Assembly (NCBI RefSeq): GCF_900091415.1
Contig: NZ_FMHU01000002.1
Location: forward strand, 1,984,001 to 2,048,000
Source: Micromonospora inyonensis
GTDB taxonomy: Bacteria; Actinomycetota; Actinomycetes; Mycobacteriales; Micromonosporaceae
Direction of reading: 5' to 3'
Length of the DNA stretch: 64,000 bases
The notes beneath the pieces were generated by a model. The model searched no databases. It was given only the letters and a program-made list of their open reading frames with translations, and had not been told where the DNA came from. Made by a program: the position numbers and the translations under genes. Of this stretch, positions 20,368-28,684 are shown one piece after another (the stretch's first letter is position 1; every line of letters starts with the position of its first letter).

Positions 20368-21159
20368 TCAGCTCGGCATTCTGGCCCGGAGCCGGGCCAG
20401 GGATCGCGTCAGCAGCCGCGAGACGTGCATCTGCGACAATCCGACCTCGTTGGCTATTTGTTCCTGGGTCATGTGGCCGTGGAACCGCATGGCGAGGATC
20501 CGACGTTCGCGCGGCGGCAGGGGAGCGACGAGCAGTGAAAGCGCGAGGCGGTCGTCGACCCGGGCGAATTCGGGGTCTACCGCCCCGATGCGGTCCAATG
20601 CCGCGAGGTCGTCGGCACCAGGGCGCGGCGCGTCCAGAGACACCAGACGGTAGGCCTGCGCGGCCGTGACGGCCGCCAGGATGTCGTTGACGCCCACCTC
20701 CAAGTGGTCAGCGAGTTCCACGGCACTCGGATGGTGGCCGTGCCGTTGCGTCAACTCTCCCGTCGCGGCGCGAACGCTGCTGTTCAACTCCTGGACCTTG
20801 CGTGGTGCCCGGATCGCCCAGGTGGAATCGCGGAAGTGTCTGCGGAGGGCGCCGAGGATGGTCGGGACCGCATAGCTGGAGAACGGCGAACCCCGACTGG
20901 CGTCGAACCCGTCGACTGCTCTGACCAGGGCGAGAGCCGCGACCTGCGCCAAGTCGTCGTAGGGCTCGCCGCGTCCGGTGTACCGGCGGGCGAGGCGGCT
21001 GGCCAGCGGTAGACGGTCTTCGATGATCCGATCCCGGAGCCTCGCGCGGCGGGGATCGTCGCCGTGCAGCGCGGCAAGCTGGTGCAACAACTGTTCGCGG
21101 GGGGCCGATGCGTCAGGCAGCAGCGCAAGGCCGGGAGCGGCCGGGAGAGGGATGGCCAT
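20368..21159 (-). CDS. SigB/SigF-family RNA polymerase sigma factor
   Basis: A 263-residue sigma-70 family factor with regions 2, 3 and 4, of the SigB/SigF/SigG subfamily that drives general stress or developmental genes. Region 2 is LASRLARRYTGRGEPYDDLAQVA with FSSYAVPTILGALRRHFRD. Region 3 is APRKVQELNSSVRAATGELT. Region 4 is LPPRERRILAMRFHGHMTQE with the helix-turn-helix IANEVGLSQMHVSRLLTRSL. There is no extracytoplasmic-function signature. No anti-sigma/anti-anti-sigma pair lies beside it in this window, which is unusual for the subfamily. DUF1622 and a small membrane protein follow on the same strand. Confidence 0.9.
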   Translation of the reverse strand: MAIPLPAAPGLALLPDASAPREQLLHQLAALHGDDPRRARLRDRIIEDRLPLASRLARRYTGRGEPYDDLAQVAALALVRAVDGFDASRGSPFSSYAVPTILGALRRHFRDSTWAIRAPRKVQELNSSVRAATGELTQRHGHHPSAVELADHLEVGVNDILAAVTAAQAYRLVSLDAPRPGADDLAALDRIGAVDPEFARVDDRLALSLLVAPLPPRERRILAMRFHGHMTQEQIANEVGLSQMHVSRLLTRSLARLRARMPS

Positions 21160-21307
21160 CGTTGAACGCCCTTACGGGTTGGCGGCGGGACTGACAGCCA
21201 CCGGGGGCCTGGGCGACAGCACCACCGTACGCCCTGCGGCGCGACGAGGCTCTCCCACGGCAACTCGACCGGAGAACCTTTCCGACGGCACCGCCCTGAA
21301 CCGGCGG

Positions 21308-22045
21308 TCAGCCGATCCCCACGTCCGCCTCGCCGGTCACGAACTGCTCCGAGCCGTCGACGATGGCGCGAGCCAGGTCGGACAGTCGCCGGTTACGACT
21401 GCGCGCCTCGGCGCGCAACAGGGTGAACGCCGCACCCACGTCCACCTGGAGACGCTCGGCGAGCACCCCCTTCGCCTGTTCGATCAGGACCCGGCTGGTG
21501 AGCGCGGTCTGCAGCTGTTCGGTGAGGATGTCACGCTGGTGGATGGCGCGTTGCTGGAGCAACCCGATGGTGGCCACGTCGGCCAAGGCCTGACCGACGC
21601 GGAGCCTCCCTTCGTCGAGCGCGCCGGGCTGGACGTCGAAGAGGCTCAGCGCGCCGATCACCTCGGAGCGCAGGCGCATGGGCAGGGCGTGGACCGCGGC
21701 GAAGCCGACCTCGGCGGCGGCCGCCGTGAACCGGGGCCACCGACCGGCGGCGGGCAGGTCGGCCACCGACACGGGTCGACCGGTACGGAAGCAGTCCAGA
21801 CAGGGGCCCTGGTCGGTCTGGAGCTCGAAGAGCTCCAGCAATCTGGTCCGACCCGAGGAGGCGGCCACCACTCGCAGCGTGTCCTGCTGATCGGTCAGCA
21901 GCAGCCCGGCCGCCGAGACGCCCAGCAGCTGGACGCACCGGTCGGTCAGCACGTGCAGGAACTCGAGTACGTCGAAGTCGTCGACGAGCGTGTCGGCCGT
22001 CTCCACGAACACGTCGGACATCTCGATCTCGATCATGTCAGTCAT
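21308..22045 (-). CDS. GAF-ANTAR regulatory protein
   Basis: A protein of 245 residues with an N-terminal GAF sensory domain (about residues 20-160: VLTDRCVQLLGVSAAGLLLT, then RPVSVADLPAAGRW and VIGALSLFD) and a C-terminal ANTAR RNA-binding domain (TSRVLIEQAKGVLAERLQVD). ANTAR proteins bind paired stem-loops in mRNA leaders to prevent termination. Start codons at 22045 and 22036 are both possible; GAGG lies just upstream. The gene is about 150 bp upstream of the sigma factor on the same strand. The ligand of the GAF domain is unknown. Confidence 0.88.
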   Translation of the reverse strand: MTDMIEIEMSDVFVETADTLVDDFDVLEFLHVLTDRCVQLLGVSAAGLLLTDQQDTLRVVAASSGRTRLLELFELQTDQGPCLDCFRTGRPVSVADLPAAGRWPRFTAAAAEVGFAAVHALPMRLRSEVIGALSLFDVQPGALDEGRLRVGQALADVATIGLLQQRAIHQRDILTEQLQTALTSRVLIEQAKGVLAERLQVDVGAAFTLLRAEARSRNRRLSDLARAIVDGSEQFVTGEADVGIG

Positions 22046-22562
22046 CCTCGTCTGGCGGTCCAGCACGCCGCGACCGATCCCGCCGTCCTGGAGCGGCGGC
22101 GCGAGCGGCGCGTGGCCCTCGCACCGCGAGGGTTGGGGGTCAGCTCCGCCGGGTCCGGTACGACCGGGCGCCGGGCGCGCGGAATACGGTGCCGACGGAC
22201 GGACTCCACCGTCGAAATCACCGTACTCTCGGATCACGCTTCGTGCGCGGCTCGGGGCCGGCCGCCGTCGAATCGCCGGCCGGCGACCGGGAGCGTACGA
22301 TGGAAGCAGTTGTCGCTCGGGACCCCGGTGGCTGACAGTCCGCCACTGGCGGGCGCGACCCACCAGTCGGGGTCCCCCTGCCGGCCGAGTCCGCGCACCA
22401 TGCCAACCGGTCACGTCACCGGTTCCTCCGGGACCACCGGCCCCTCGTAGCGACGCTTCCGGACCACGGCGCCACGACACCCGCCCGTCAGCGACCCATG
22501 CCTGCGCTGGCTCCCCCGGTACTCAGGCATGTCAACTGCACCGTGGAAGGTGGCGGTTCGTG
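22046..22562. other. Divergent intergenic region, no gene seen
   Basis: These 517 bp separate the GAF-ANTAR gene from the divergent LapA-like gene. Open frames here lack protein-like composition. A short hairpin (CCCTCG-CACCG-CGAGGG type, near 22109-22127) lies in the region. I see no clear promoter consensus. Confidence 0.5.
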
Positions 22563-22985
22563 ATGACCGCACCACAGGACCATCGTCGCCCTTCTCCCGT
22601 GGTCAACGGCCACGGCGGCCCCGACACCGTCTCCCGGCACCTGTCGGGTCGACCGGAGATGAAGCGTTCCCGGCTGGGCGGCCTGTGGGTGGCCGCCGTG
22701 CTGTTCGCGCTCGTGCTCCTGCTGCTCCTGGTCTTCGTACTGCAGAACGGGCAACGCGCCAGCGTGTCGTTCCTGGGCGCGCACGGGCACCTGCCCCTCG
22801 GAGTCGCCCTGCTGCTGGCTGCGGTCTTCGGCATCCTGCTCGTCGCCCTTCCCGGCACCGCTCGCATCGTCCAACTCCGGATACTGAACCGCCGTTCCGT
22901 CGCCCGGTCCGGCCCCAACTCCGTTTTCCCGATGGCGAACGCCGCCACCCGCGGCACACCCCGCACCCCACACCAGAAGAGGTGA
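22563..22985 (+). CDS. LapA-domain (DUF1049) membrane protein
   Basis: A 140-residue protein of the LapA/DUF1049 type. It has a polar N-terminal 40 residues, a transmembrane helix (LWVAAVLFALVLLLLLVFVL), the characteristic QNGQRASVSFLGAHGHLPLG loop and a second helix (VALLLAAVFGILLVALPG). A basic tail completes it. In proteobacteria LapA proteins act in envelope assembly; in actinobacteria the role is unknown. The start is ATG 22563 or the adjacent GTG 22560; GGAAGG lies upstream. Only three bases separate it from the DUF5994 gene, so they form an operon. Confidence 0.82.
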   Translation: MTAPQDHRRPSPVVNGHGGPDTVSRHLSGRPEMKRSRLGGLWVAAVLFALVLLLLLVFVLQNGQRASVSFLGAHGHLPLGVALLLAAVFGILLVALPGTARIVQLRILNRRSVARSGPNSVFPMANAATRGTPRTPHQKR

Positions 22986-22988
22986 GCC

Positions 22989-23540
22989 ATGCCCGGCACC
23001 GCGCTCGCTCCGTCATCGCCGTTGCCCACCCGACTGGTCCTCGCTCCCACCAGGGACCGGACGGTCCTGGACGGCGGGTGGTGGCCGCGTTCCTGGGACC
23101 CGGCCGCCGAACTCCCCAGCTTCGTCCGCGCCCTCTCCGAACGGTACGGCCGGATCCGGCACCTCATGCTGAACATCCACACCTGGGACAGCCGGATCCA
23201 TCGGTTGGCCATCGGGCCGGACGTCGTCCGGATCGGCTGGTTCGATACCCTCGACCCCGCCCTGTTGGTCGCCACCACCGCCAGCGACGACCAGGTCGAC
23301 CTGCTCGTCGTGCCACCCACCACGGCACCTGCGACAGCCGAGCGGGCCTTGGCCGCCGCCGCTGACCCGGCCAACCTCACGCACGCACCGGACCTCCTCG
23401 TCGCCGGACCGCCCCCGCCGGGCGGGACACCGGCGATCGGATCCGCGGCGTACACGATGTGGGACAACGAGGGCGGCAGCATCCTCAGAGCGCCGTGGGC
23501 AGCCGATGAGGTCGTCATAGGTGGCAAAGGTGGTCGGTGA
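22989..23540 (+). CDS. DUF5994 family protein
   Basis: A 183-residue soluble protein resembling the actinobacterial DUF5994 family. Typical segments are LDGGWWPRSWDPAAELP near residue 28, HLMLNIHTWDSRIHRL and GWFDTLDPALLVATT. The function is unknown. GAGGTGAGCC precedes the ATG, and the gene follows the LapA-like gene by three bases. DUF5994 genes often lie near stress sigma factors and GAF-ANTAR regulators, as here. Confidence 0.75.
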   Translation: MPGTALAPSSPLPTRLVLAPTRDRTVLDGGWWPRSWDPAAELPSFVRALSERYGRIRHLMLNIHTWDSRIHRLAIGPDVVRIGWFDTLDPALLVATTASDDQVDLLVVPPTTAPATAERALAAAADPANLTHAPDLLVAGPPPPGGTPAIGSAAYTMWDNEGGSILRAPWAADEVVIGGKGGR

Positions 23541-23566
23541 CCAACTCCCCCACAGTCCGCCGAGCA

Positions 23567-23650
23567 GGCGACCAGGACCTGGTCACCCAGGCGCAGGATC
23601 TCCTCCGGGCTCACCGGCCACCGTTACCCGCCGCCGGCCCCGGTAGTCGC
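23567..23650. repeat. 84-bp duplicated segment, copy 2 (DUF1622 remnant)
   Basis: This copy matches 20271-20354 except for one base. It contains the start codon and first 16 codons of a DUF1622 gene on the minus strand, after which similarity ends. It is a gene remnant, not a functional copy, and lies between the DUF5994 gene and the disrupted membrane-protein gene. Confidence 0.9.
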
Positions 23651-23722
23651 CGCCCGGGTGTCGGGCGGGACACCGAGGCCGTCGCGGTGGTATCAAGAAC
23701 CGACGCCAGCGGAGGAGGCGCA

Positions 23723-24791
23723 GTGCAGAGCTTCGCCGGTACGTTCGCCCGCAACCTCGTCATCGCCGCGGTCTGCACCGTGGCCGGGCCGATCCTGCTC
23801 GTCCTGGGCGCGCTCGGTGTCGCCGATCCCGGGGAGGCCGACCGCCGGGTCCCACTGGTCTTCCTCCTCGTCGGGTTGGTCGGCACGCTGGCGATACCCG
23901 TCCTCGCGTTCTCCGGCGCACGGGCCGACTACCGGGTCGTGACCCGCCGCGACCGGCTGGAGGACGGCCCGGTCCGGCCGGACGACAGCTTTCGCCCTGT
24001 GGATGCCGCGCGCCGACGTCCCCGTCCCGCAGCAGGGCCGGTTCGCCGCGGCCGACGTTCTGGAGGCGACGTTCGTCCGGTACGGCGGCGGCTGGGAGGC
24101 GACCTACCAGAGCTACGGCGGCGACCTGGACCCCGACGAGGTCAAGCCCCTCGTCCGGTTACGGCTGCGGATCCACCCCGACGGCAGCGAGCCGTTCGAG
24201 TGGACCGGCGAACGGCGCGTGCCGTCGCTCTGTCTCTCCGCCGTCACCGCCGGTCATCTCGTCGCCGTCGTCCACCCCACCGCTCCGGCCGAGGTCAGCA
24301 TCGACTGGCCGCGCAGCGCCCTGCTGTCCGGCACCCGGCCCTGCCGGCTGGTCGGTCTCGACGGCCGACGCGTCGATCTGACCGGACGCCCCGACCTCCT
24401 GCTGGAGCAGATGCGCATCGCCGGCACGGTCGGCGGGATCCGGATGGACGCCGACACGATCGACCTCCGCCACCTCACTCCCCCGGTGGCGGCACAACTC
24501 CGACGCCTGGTGGAGCGGGCCGGTGAACTCGCCGGGTGGCCTGCGTCCGCACCGACGTCGGACGGGCGGGCCCGGTGGGTGGTCGACGGCCTCCCCGGCG
24601 AGGCGGGGACGTTCGGCGACACCGACCGCCGGTGGGCGCGCCACGGCGGCCAGCTCACCCGCGCCCGGTTCCTTGAGCTGCGGGGCACGACGACCTACCA
24701 GTACCACGGCCCGGTGCTGGAGACCGTCCTGCGGATCTGGCCCGTCGAGGGCGGAGAGCCGTTCGACGCGCGGAAGAAGCTGACGGTGCCG
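23723..24791 (+). pseudogene. Membrane protein, 5' part; frameshifted and split by an IS
   Basis: The start is GTG 23723, five bases after GGAGGAGG. Two transmembrane helices (LVIAAVCTVAGPILLVLGAL, LVFLLVGLVGTLAIPVLAF) are followed by a large soluble part. At about 23990 one extra T (TTTC for TTC) shifts the frame. Removing it joins PDDSF to ALWMPRADVPVPQQGRF, and the frame then continues to KKLTVP at the IS boundary. Similar segments LDGRRVDLTGRPDLLLEQM here and PDGRQFDLTGRFDPLLTIM in the 3' part suggest internal repeats in the whole protein. The remainder of the gene is at 27527-27859. I do not recognise the family. Confidence 0.75.
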
Positions 24792-25137
24792 TTAACGATC
24801 CCCACGAATAAATCCGGGGGATTTTCCTCCGGGGCCAGGCCCTGGATTCCCAGCTCGGACCGCACCTGATCCACCGTCCCGGAAGGAGGCGATCAGATGT
24901 CTTACGTCGTCGGCACTGGCACGGTCGCGTTCGGCCGTGGCGAGGATCGTCCTCGCGGCGTTTCGGTCGCGGCATGCGGTATAGCCGCATGCCGCGCACT
25001 CGAAGGTACGGATACCCAGTCCGAGGCGAAGATTGGCTCTCTCGCCGCACTCGGAGCAGGTCATCGTGGTGTAGGCGGGCGGTACCAGCACCACCTTGCG
25101 GCCCGCCCGCGTACCACGCTCGATCAGTTCTTTCTTA
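24792..25137 (-). pseudogene. tnpB: TnpB, 3' part (zinc finger and last catalytic Asp)
   Basis: The C-terminal part of the RNA-guided nuclease TnpB, separated from its N-terminal part by the IS5-family element. It contains KKELIERGTRAGRKVVLVPP and the zinc finger CSECG with CAACG. CRDRNAARTI follows, whose Asp is the third RuvC catalytic residue. The reading frame joins exactly to the part at 26107-26984 once the IS and one TTA copy are removed. The TAA stop is the last codon before the element's edge. Downstream and overlapping, the minus strand would encode the guide RNA. Confidence 0.88.
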
Positions 25138-26106
25138 GAGGTCGCGCGGAATGGTGGGTTGATCGGCGCGCCTGAACGGATGCAGGCACAGAACTGGTGA
25201 TCATGAAGTTGCTGACGCTCCGTGATCACGGGAGGTTCTGTGCCTGCCATTCCAGCATGGCTGATCGAGCCGTTGTGGGTCCAGTTCGCCGCGCTGCTCC
25301 CCGATCGGCCGACCTACCAACCGACACATCCGCTGGGCTGTCACCGCAAGCGGATCGATGACCGCATCGTGTTCGACAAGCTGGTCCAGGTGTTGCGGTT
25401 CGGCTGCGCCTACGAGGCGATCGCCGATGCCACCTGTTCGGCCACCACGATCCGCGGCCGCCGTGACGAGTGGATAGAGCTTGGGGTGTTCGCCCAGCTC
25501 AAACAGATCGCCCTGGACGCCTACGACCGGCTCGTCGGCCTGGTCCTCGACGACATCGCCGTGGACGGCTGCATCACCAAGGCTCCCGGCGGCGGCGAGG
25601 CCGCCGGACGCTCACCGGTCGACCGGGGCAAGCAGGGCATGAAACGCTCGTTGATGGTCGACGGCTACGGCATCCCCCTCGGCCGGGTCCTGGCCGGCGC
25701 GAACCGACACGACTCACCCCTGCTCGGCCCCACCCTCGACCACCTCGACGACCTCGGCCCACTACCCCAGGCCATCACGGTGCACCTCGACGCCGGATAC
25801 GACTCCCAGGTCACCCGCGCCCTGCTGGCCGAGCGCGGCCTGACCGGTGAGATCGCCCACAAGGGCGACAAGGCGCCCATCCAGGCGAGCCAACGGTGGC
25901 ACGTCGAACGGACGAACAGCTGGCACAACGCGTTCAACCGGCTGCAACGCTGCTACGAACGAACAGAGAAGGTCATCGACGCCTTCTTCGACCTCGCCGA
26001 CGCGATCATCACCGTCCGCAGCCTCATCCGGCGTGCATGGACCCTCTACCGGTGGAACAACCGACCCGCCCGCCGCCGATGATCAACAACCATTCCGCGC
26101 GACCTC
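25138..26106 (+). mobile_element. IS5-family element (969 bp) nested in tnpB
   Basis: The element has terminal inverted repeats of about 18 bp (GAGGTCGCGCGGAATGGT at 25138 and the complement ending at 26106). It is flanked by the direct 3-bp target duplication TTA (25135-25137 and 26107-26109). A three-base TNA duplication fits the IS427/IS1031 groups of the IS5 family. It carries one intact transposase gene and interrupts tnpB. Confidence 0.92.
25240..26082 (+). CDS. IS5-family transposase
   Basis: A 280-residue DDE transposase, uninterrupted. The catalytic residues are in IAVDGCITK (Asp, about residue 110), HLDAGYDSQV (Asp) and WHVERTNSWHN (Glu). The N-terminal part (PLWVQFAALLPDRP) is the usual IS5 helical domain. 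GTG 25240 is preferred because GGGAGG lies just upstream. The gene fills its element, and the reading frame and ends are intact, so this copy may still be mobile. Confidence 0.9.
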   Translation: MPAIPAWLIEPLWVQFAALLPDRPTYQPTHPLGCHRKRIDDRIVFDKLVQVLRFGCAYEAIADATCSATTIRGRRDEWIELGVFAQLKQIALDAYDRLVGLVLDDIAVDGCITKAPGGGEAAGRSPVDRGKQGMKRSLMVDGYGIPLGRVLAGANRHDSPLLGPTLDHLDDLGPLPQAITVHLDAGYDSQVTRALLAERGLTGEIAHKGDKAPIQASQRWHVERTNSWHNAFNRLQRCYERTEKVIDAFFDLADAIITVRSLIRRAWTLYRWNNRPARRR

Positions 26107-26984
26107 TTACATGCGCCGATCGCCGCGTCGGCCGCTTTGCGGGCCATCGTGGTGCGGGCGAGGAATGTCGGCTTGAAGTCCTCGACCGCGATCAGCGCGT
26201 GGTGGTCAGTGACGTTCTTGGCCCAGACGCGGGCGTCGTGGGTGTTCTGTCGGGCGGCCTTTGTCGCGACCCGGGCGGCCTGCCGCTTCGCGGTCTGGTA
26301 GCCCTTCGACGGGGCGTGTCCCTTGGGACGACGGCGGCGGGCCATCGTGCGCTGGGCCTTGGCCATCTCGGCGGCGCACCGGCGGCGATGGCCGAGGTGC
26401 GGCAGGTCGAACGCCGGGTCGGTCGTGGCGGCGGTGGTCTTGATACCCCAGTCGACGCCGATACCCGGCGAGTCCGACTCGGGTGCGGTGGTGATCTCAC
26501 GGCGGACCACGAACGAGGCGTACCAGTGGCCGAGGGTGTCTTGGTAGACGCGCACGCTGGTCGGCTCGGACGGCAGTTCCCGCGACCAGACGACCGCAAC
26601 GGTCACCGTGCCCGGCAGGCACAGCCGGCCGTCTTTGATCCGGAAGCCGCGGGTGGTGTACTCCAGGGTCGGCAGCGAGTCCTTGAGCCGCTTGACCTTC
26701 GGTCGGCCCCGGCCCTTGACCGTGAACGAGTGGGCCAGGGCGGCACCATAGGTGCGCAGTGTCTGCTGCTGTGCGACCTGCGATCCCTCGCGCAGCCAGG
26801 CATGACGGCTGCGGGCCTCGGCCAGCAGTTTCGACAGCCTCCCGAACGTCGGCTTGCGGCCGGTCTTCTGCTGGTGCACAGCTTCGTTCCACAACCACCG
26901 GCACCGGCCCCACTCGTCGAGCAGTGCGGCCTGCGCGATACGGCCGGGCCGCAGGCGACAGGTGTAACGCACTGTCTCGTCCAC
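26107..26984 (-). pseudogene. tnpB: TnpB, 5' part
   Basis: The N-terminal three quarters of TnpB, an RNA-guided nuclease associated with IS200/IS605 elements. It begins VDETVRYTCRLRPG at GTG 26984. The RuvC residues are visible: Asp in IGVDWGIKTTAATTD and Glu in ALIAVEDFKP. The gene is cut after AADAAIGAC by the IS5-family element and continues at 25137. Without that insertion the protein would be complete with all three catalytic acids, so loss is recent. It is divergent from tnpA, with mirror-image start regions. Confidence 0.88.
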
Positions 26985-27031
26985 CCCGAACACTATACAC
27001 CACAAAGCTATATAGTCTCGGCGTGGACGAG
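26976..27031. repeat. Dyad spanning the divergent tnpA/tnpB starts
   Basis: CTCGTCCACCCCGA on the left and TCGGCGTGGACGAG on the right are complementary at 13 of 14 positions. As a result both genes begin with the same codons (GTG GAC GAG). The AT-rich centre (about 26988-27017) holds the divergent promoters. The symmetry supports both start codons and may be an autoregulatory site. Confidence 0.7.
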
Positions 27032-27418
27032 GTCAGGTCGAACAACAACGTCGTGTACCGCTGCCACTACCACGTCGTCTGGTGCCCGAAGTACCGGCGC
27101 AAGGTCATCGACGGCACGGTGGACGAGCGGCTCAAAGAGATCATCCGCGAGGTTTGCGCCGAGCGGAACGCACCGATCGAGGCGATCGAGACGATGCCCG
27201 ACCACGTGCACCTGCTCGTGGTCGTGGACCCGCAGTACGGCATCCACCGCCTGGTCAAGCAGATCAAGGGTCGATCCTCCCGTCTGCTGCGCCAGGAGTT
27301 CCCGCACCTCAAGTCCCGGATGCCGACCCTGTGGACCAACTCGTACTTCGTCGCCACGACCGGCGGCGCCACTTCGGAGGTGGTCAAGAGGTATGTCGAG
27401 AACCAGCGCAACGTGTGA
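27023..27418 (+). CDS. tnpA: IS200/IS605 transposase TnpA (Y1 HUH)
   Basis: A 131-residue single-strand transposase of normal length. The HUH metal site is PDHVHLLV at about residue 60, and the nucleophilic Tyr is in VVKRYVENQ near the C-terminus. GTG 27023 is supported by the mirrored start of tnpB. It would cut and rejoin the hairpin ends of the element as single-stranded DNA. The gene is intact, so it might still mobilise this element even though tnpB is broken. Confidence 0.92.
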   Translation: MDEVRSNNNVVYRCHYHVVWCPKYRRKVIDGTVDERLKEIIREVCAERNAPIEAIETMPDHVHLLVVVDPQYGIHRLVKQIKGRSSRLLRQEFPHLKSRMPTLWTNSYFVATTGGATSEVVKRYVENQRNV

Positions 27419-27526
27419 CCAGACGCCCATCCGCCTTGGCAGCGAATGGGCTATCCCTGACCTGCTCCGCAAGGGTTCCGTTTCCTCCCCACGGCCAAAG
27501 CCGGGGGTTTCCACGGAAGACATCCG

Positions 27527-27859
27527 ATGAACTACCTCGCGCTGCTGCACCGCACGAAGGACCTCGTCGCGCTGGTGAGTCCTGACCGCCGGGCGCACGA
27601 GATCGACTGGAATCGCAGCAACCTCGCCGCCGGCGTCACCCCGGCTCTCGTGATCGCTCCGGACGGCCGGCAGTTCGACCTCACCGGCCGGTTCGACCCG
27701 CTGTTGACGATCATGCGGCTGCTCGTGGCGAACCGCGTCGGCGTCTGCGGAAACGTCCTGGACCTCCGTGCCCGCCGTCCCTCCACCATGGTGGCGCAGG
27801 TCATGGACGTGCTCCGGACGAGCCTCGATCGGGACACGACCGGACCGGGCTCTCGATGA
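27527..27859 (+). pseudogene. Membrane protein, 3' part beyond the IS insertion
   Basis: This stretch continues the protein cut at 24791. The joint KKLTVP + MNYLALLHRTKDLV restores one frame. It encodes about 110 residues, with IDWNRSNLAAGV and PDGRQFDLTGRFDPLL resembling a segment of the 5' part. It begins with an ATG only by chance of the insertion point and has no ribosome-binding site. Function unknown. Confidence 0.7.
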
Positions 27860-27905
27860 GCCGCGCCCCGGCCACCGCGCGACCGCAAAGCGCTATCGTC
27901 GCCGC

Positions 27906-28430
27906 ATGCCCGAACTGGTCGCACCCACCGTCCGGCTGCACGCCGCCTGGCTCGACGCGCACCGCGAGTGGGGCCCCGGCCTCCACGAGGACGGGTTCGG
28001 GCTGCGGCCGTCCGACGAGGTCGACTCCCCGGACGGATTCGCGGCCTGGGTGGCCCGGTTGGTCGACCAGTCGGATCCGACTGGGCCGCGGGACGCCGGC
28101 CGGTCGCATTGCACGTACCGGTGGATCGTCGAGGGCGACCGGATGCTCGGCGGGATCGCGCTCCGGCACGCACCCGACGAATCCAGGCTCCGGGTCACCG
28201 GGCACATCGGATACGGCATCCGGCCGTCCGCACGTCGGCGGGGCCTGGCCACCTGGGCGCTGGGCCGGATGCTCGACGAGGCGCGGGGGCTCGGCCTGGA
28301 CCGGGTGCTGATCATCTGCGAGGCGGACAACATCGCCTCGGCGAAGACGATCGAGCGCTGCGGTGGCGTCCTCGAAGACGTCCGGAACACCGAACCCCGC
28401 GCGACCCGCCGGTACTGGATCAGCACCTGA
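27906..28430 (+). CDS. GNAT-family N-acetyltransferase
   Basis: A 174-residue acetyl-CoA-dependent acetyltransferase. The acetyl-CoA-binding motif is IGYGIRPSARRRGLATWALG (about residues 100-120). The later IICEADNIASAKTIERCGG is the conserved beta5-helix region. The N-terminal LVAPTVRLHAAWLDAHREWG is typical of a subgroup of small-molecule GNATs. No strong ribosome-binding site precedes ATG 27906, but similarity begins there. The substrate is unknown, and the neighbours give no clue. Confidence 0.88.
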   Translation: MPELVAPTVRLHAAWLDAHREWGPGLHEDGFGLRPSDEVDSPDGFAAWVARLVDQSDPTGPRDAGRSHCTYRWIVEGDRMLGGIALRHAPDESRLRVTGHIGYGIRPSARRRGLATWALGRMLDEARGLGLDRVLIICEADNIASAKTIERCGGVLEDVRNTEPRATRRYWIST

Positions 28431-28623
28431 CCCACCAGTCGGTTCCACGCCGGTGAGCGGCCCGCTGACCGGAGGTGGCCCTCAGGCCGCCTCCAGCTGC
28501 GCCGGTCGGGCGCCGGGCCCGCCCACGCTGGACCGGCGGTGGCTACGCGAGTAGCTGCGGAGGTTCGCTCGCTTGGTCCGTTGACCCTGTGCCGTGCCAT
28601 AACTGGTTTGCAGGGGTTGTGAA

Positions 28624-28644
28624 CTGCGGCTTTGTCTGCCGCAG
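28624..28644. terminator. Small hairpin between convergent genes
   Basis: CTGCGGC and GCCGCAG form a perfect 7-bp stem with a TTTGTCT loop between the convergent GNAT and debranching genes. It is weak as a terminator, but well placed. Nothing else was seen in the 254-bp gap. Confidence 0.35.
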
Positions 28645-28684
28645 CACTGATCACCGGCATCGGTCGACGGCAACGCCGCCACGC

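Larger units (their letters stand above)
24792..27526 (-). mobile_element. IS200/IS605-family element with divergent tnpA and tnpB, itself interrupted
   Basis: The element contains tnpA and a tnpB that is broken by an inserted IS5-family element. Without that insertion it is about 1.76 kb. There are no terminal inverted repeats, but subterminal hairpins lie at both ends (24814-24832 and 27487-27507), as expected for single-strand transposition. Removing it joins CCG to ATGAACTAC and restores the host reading frame without a target duplication. The ends are ambiguous by three bases, because CCG occurs at both junctions. Confidence 0.9.
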
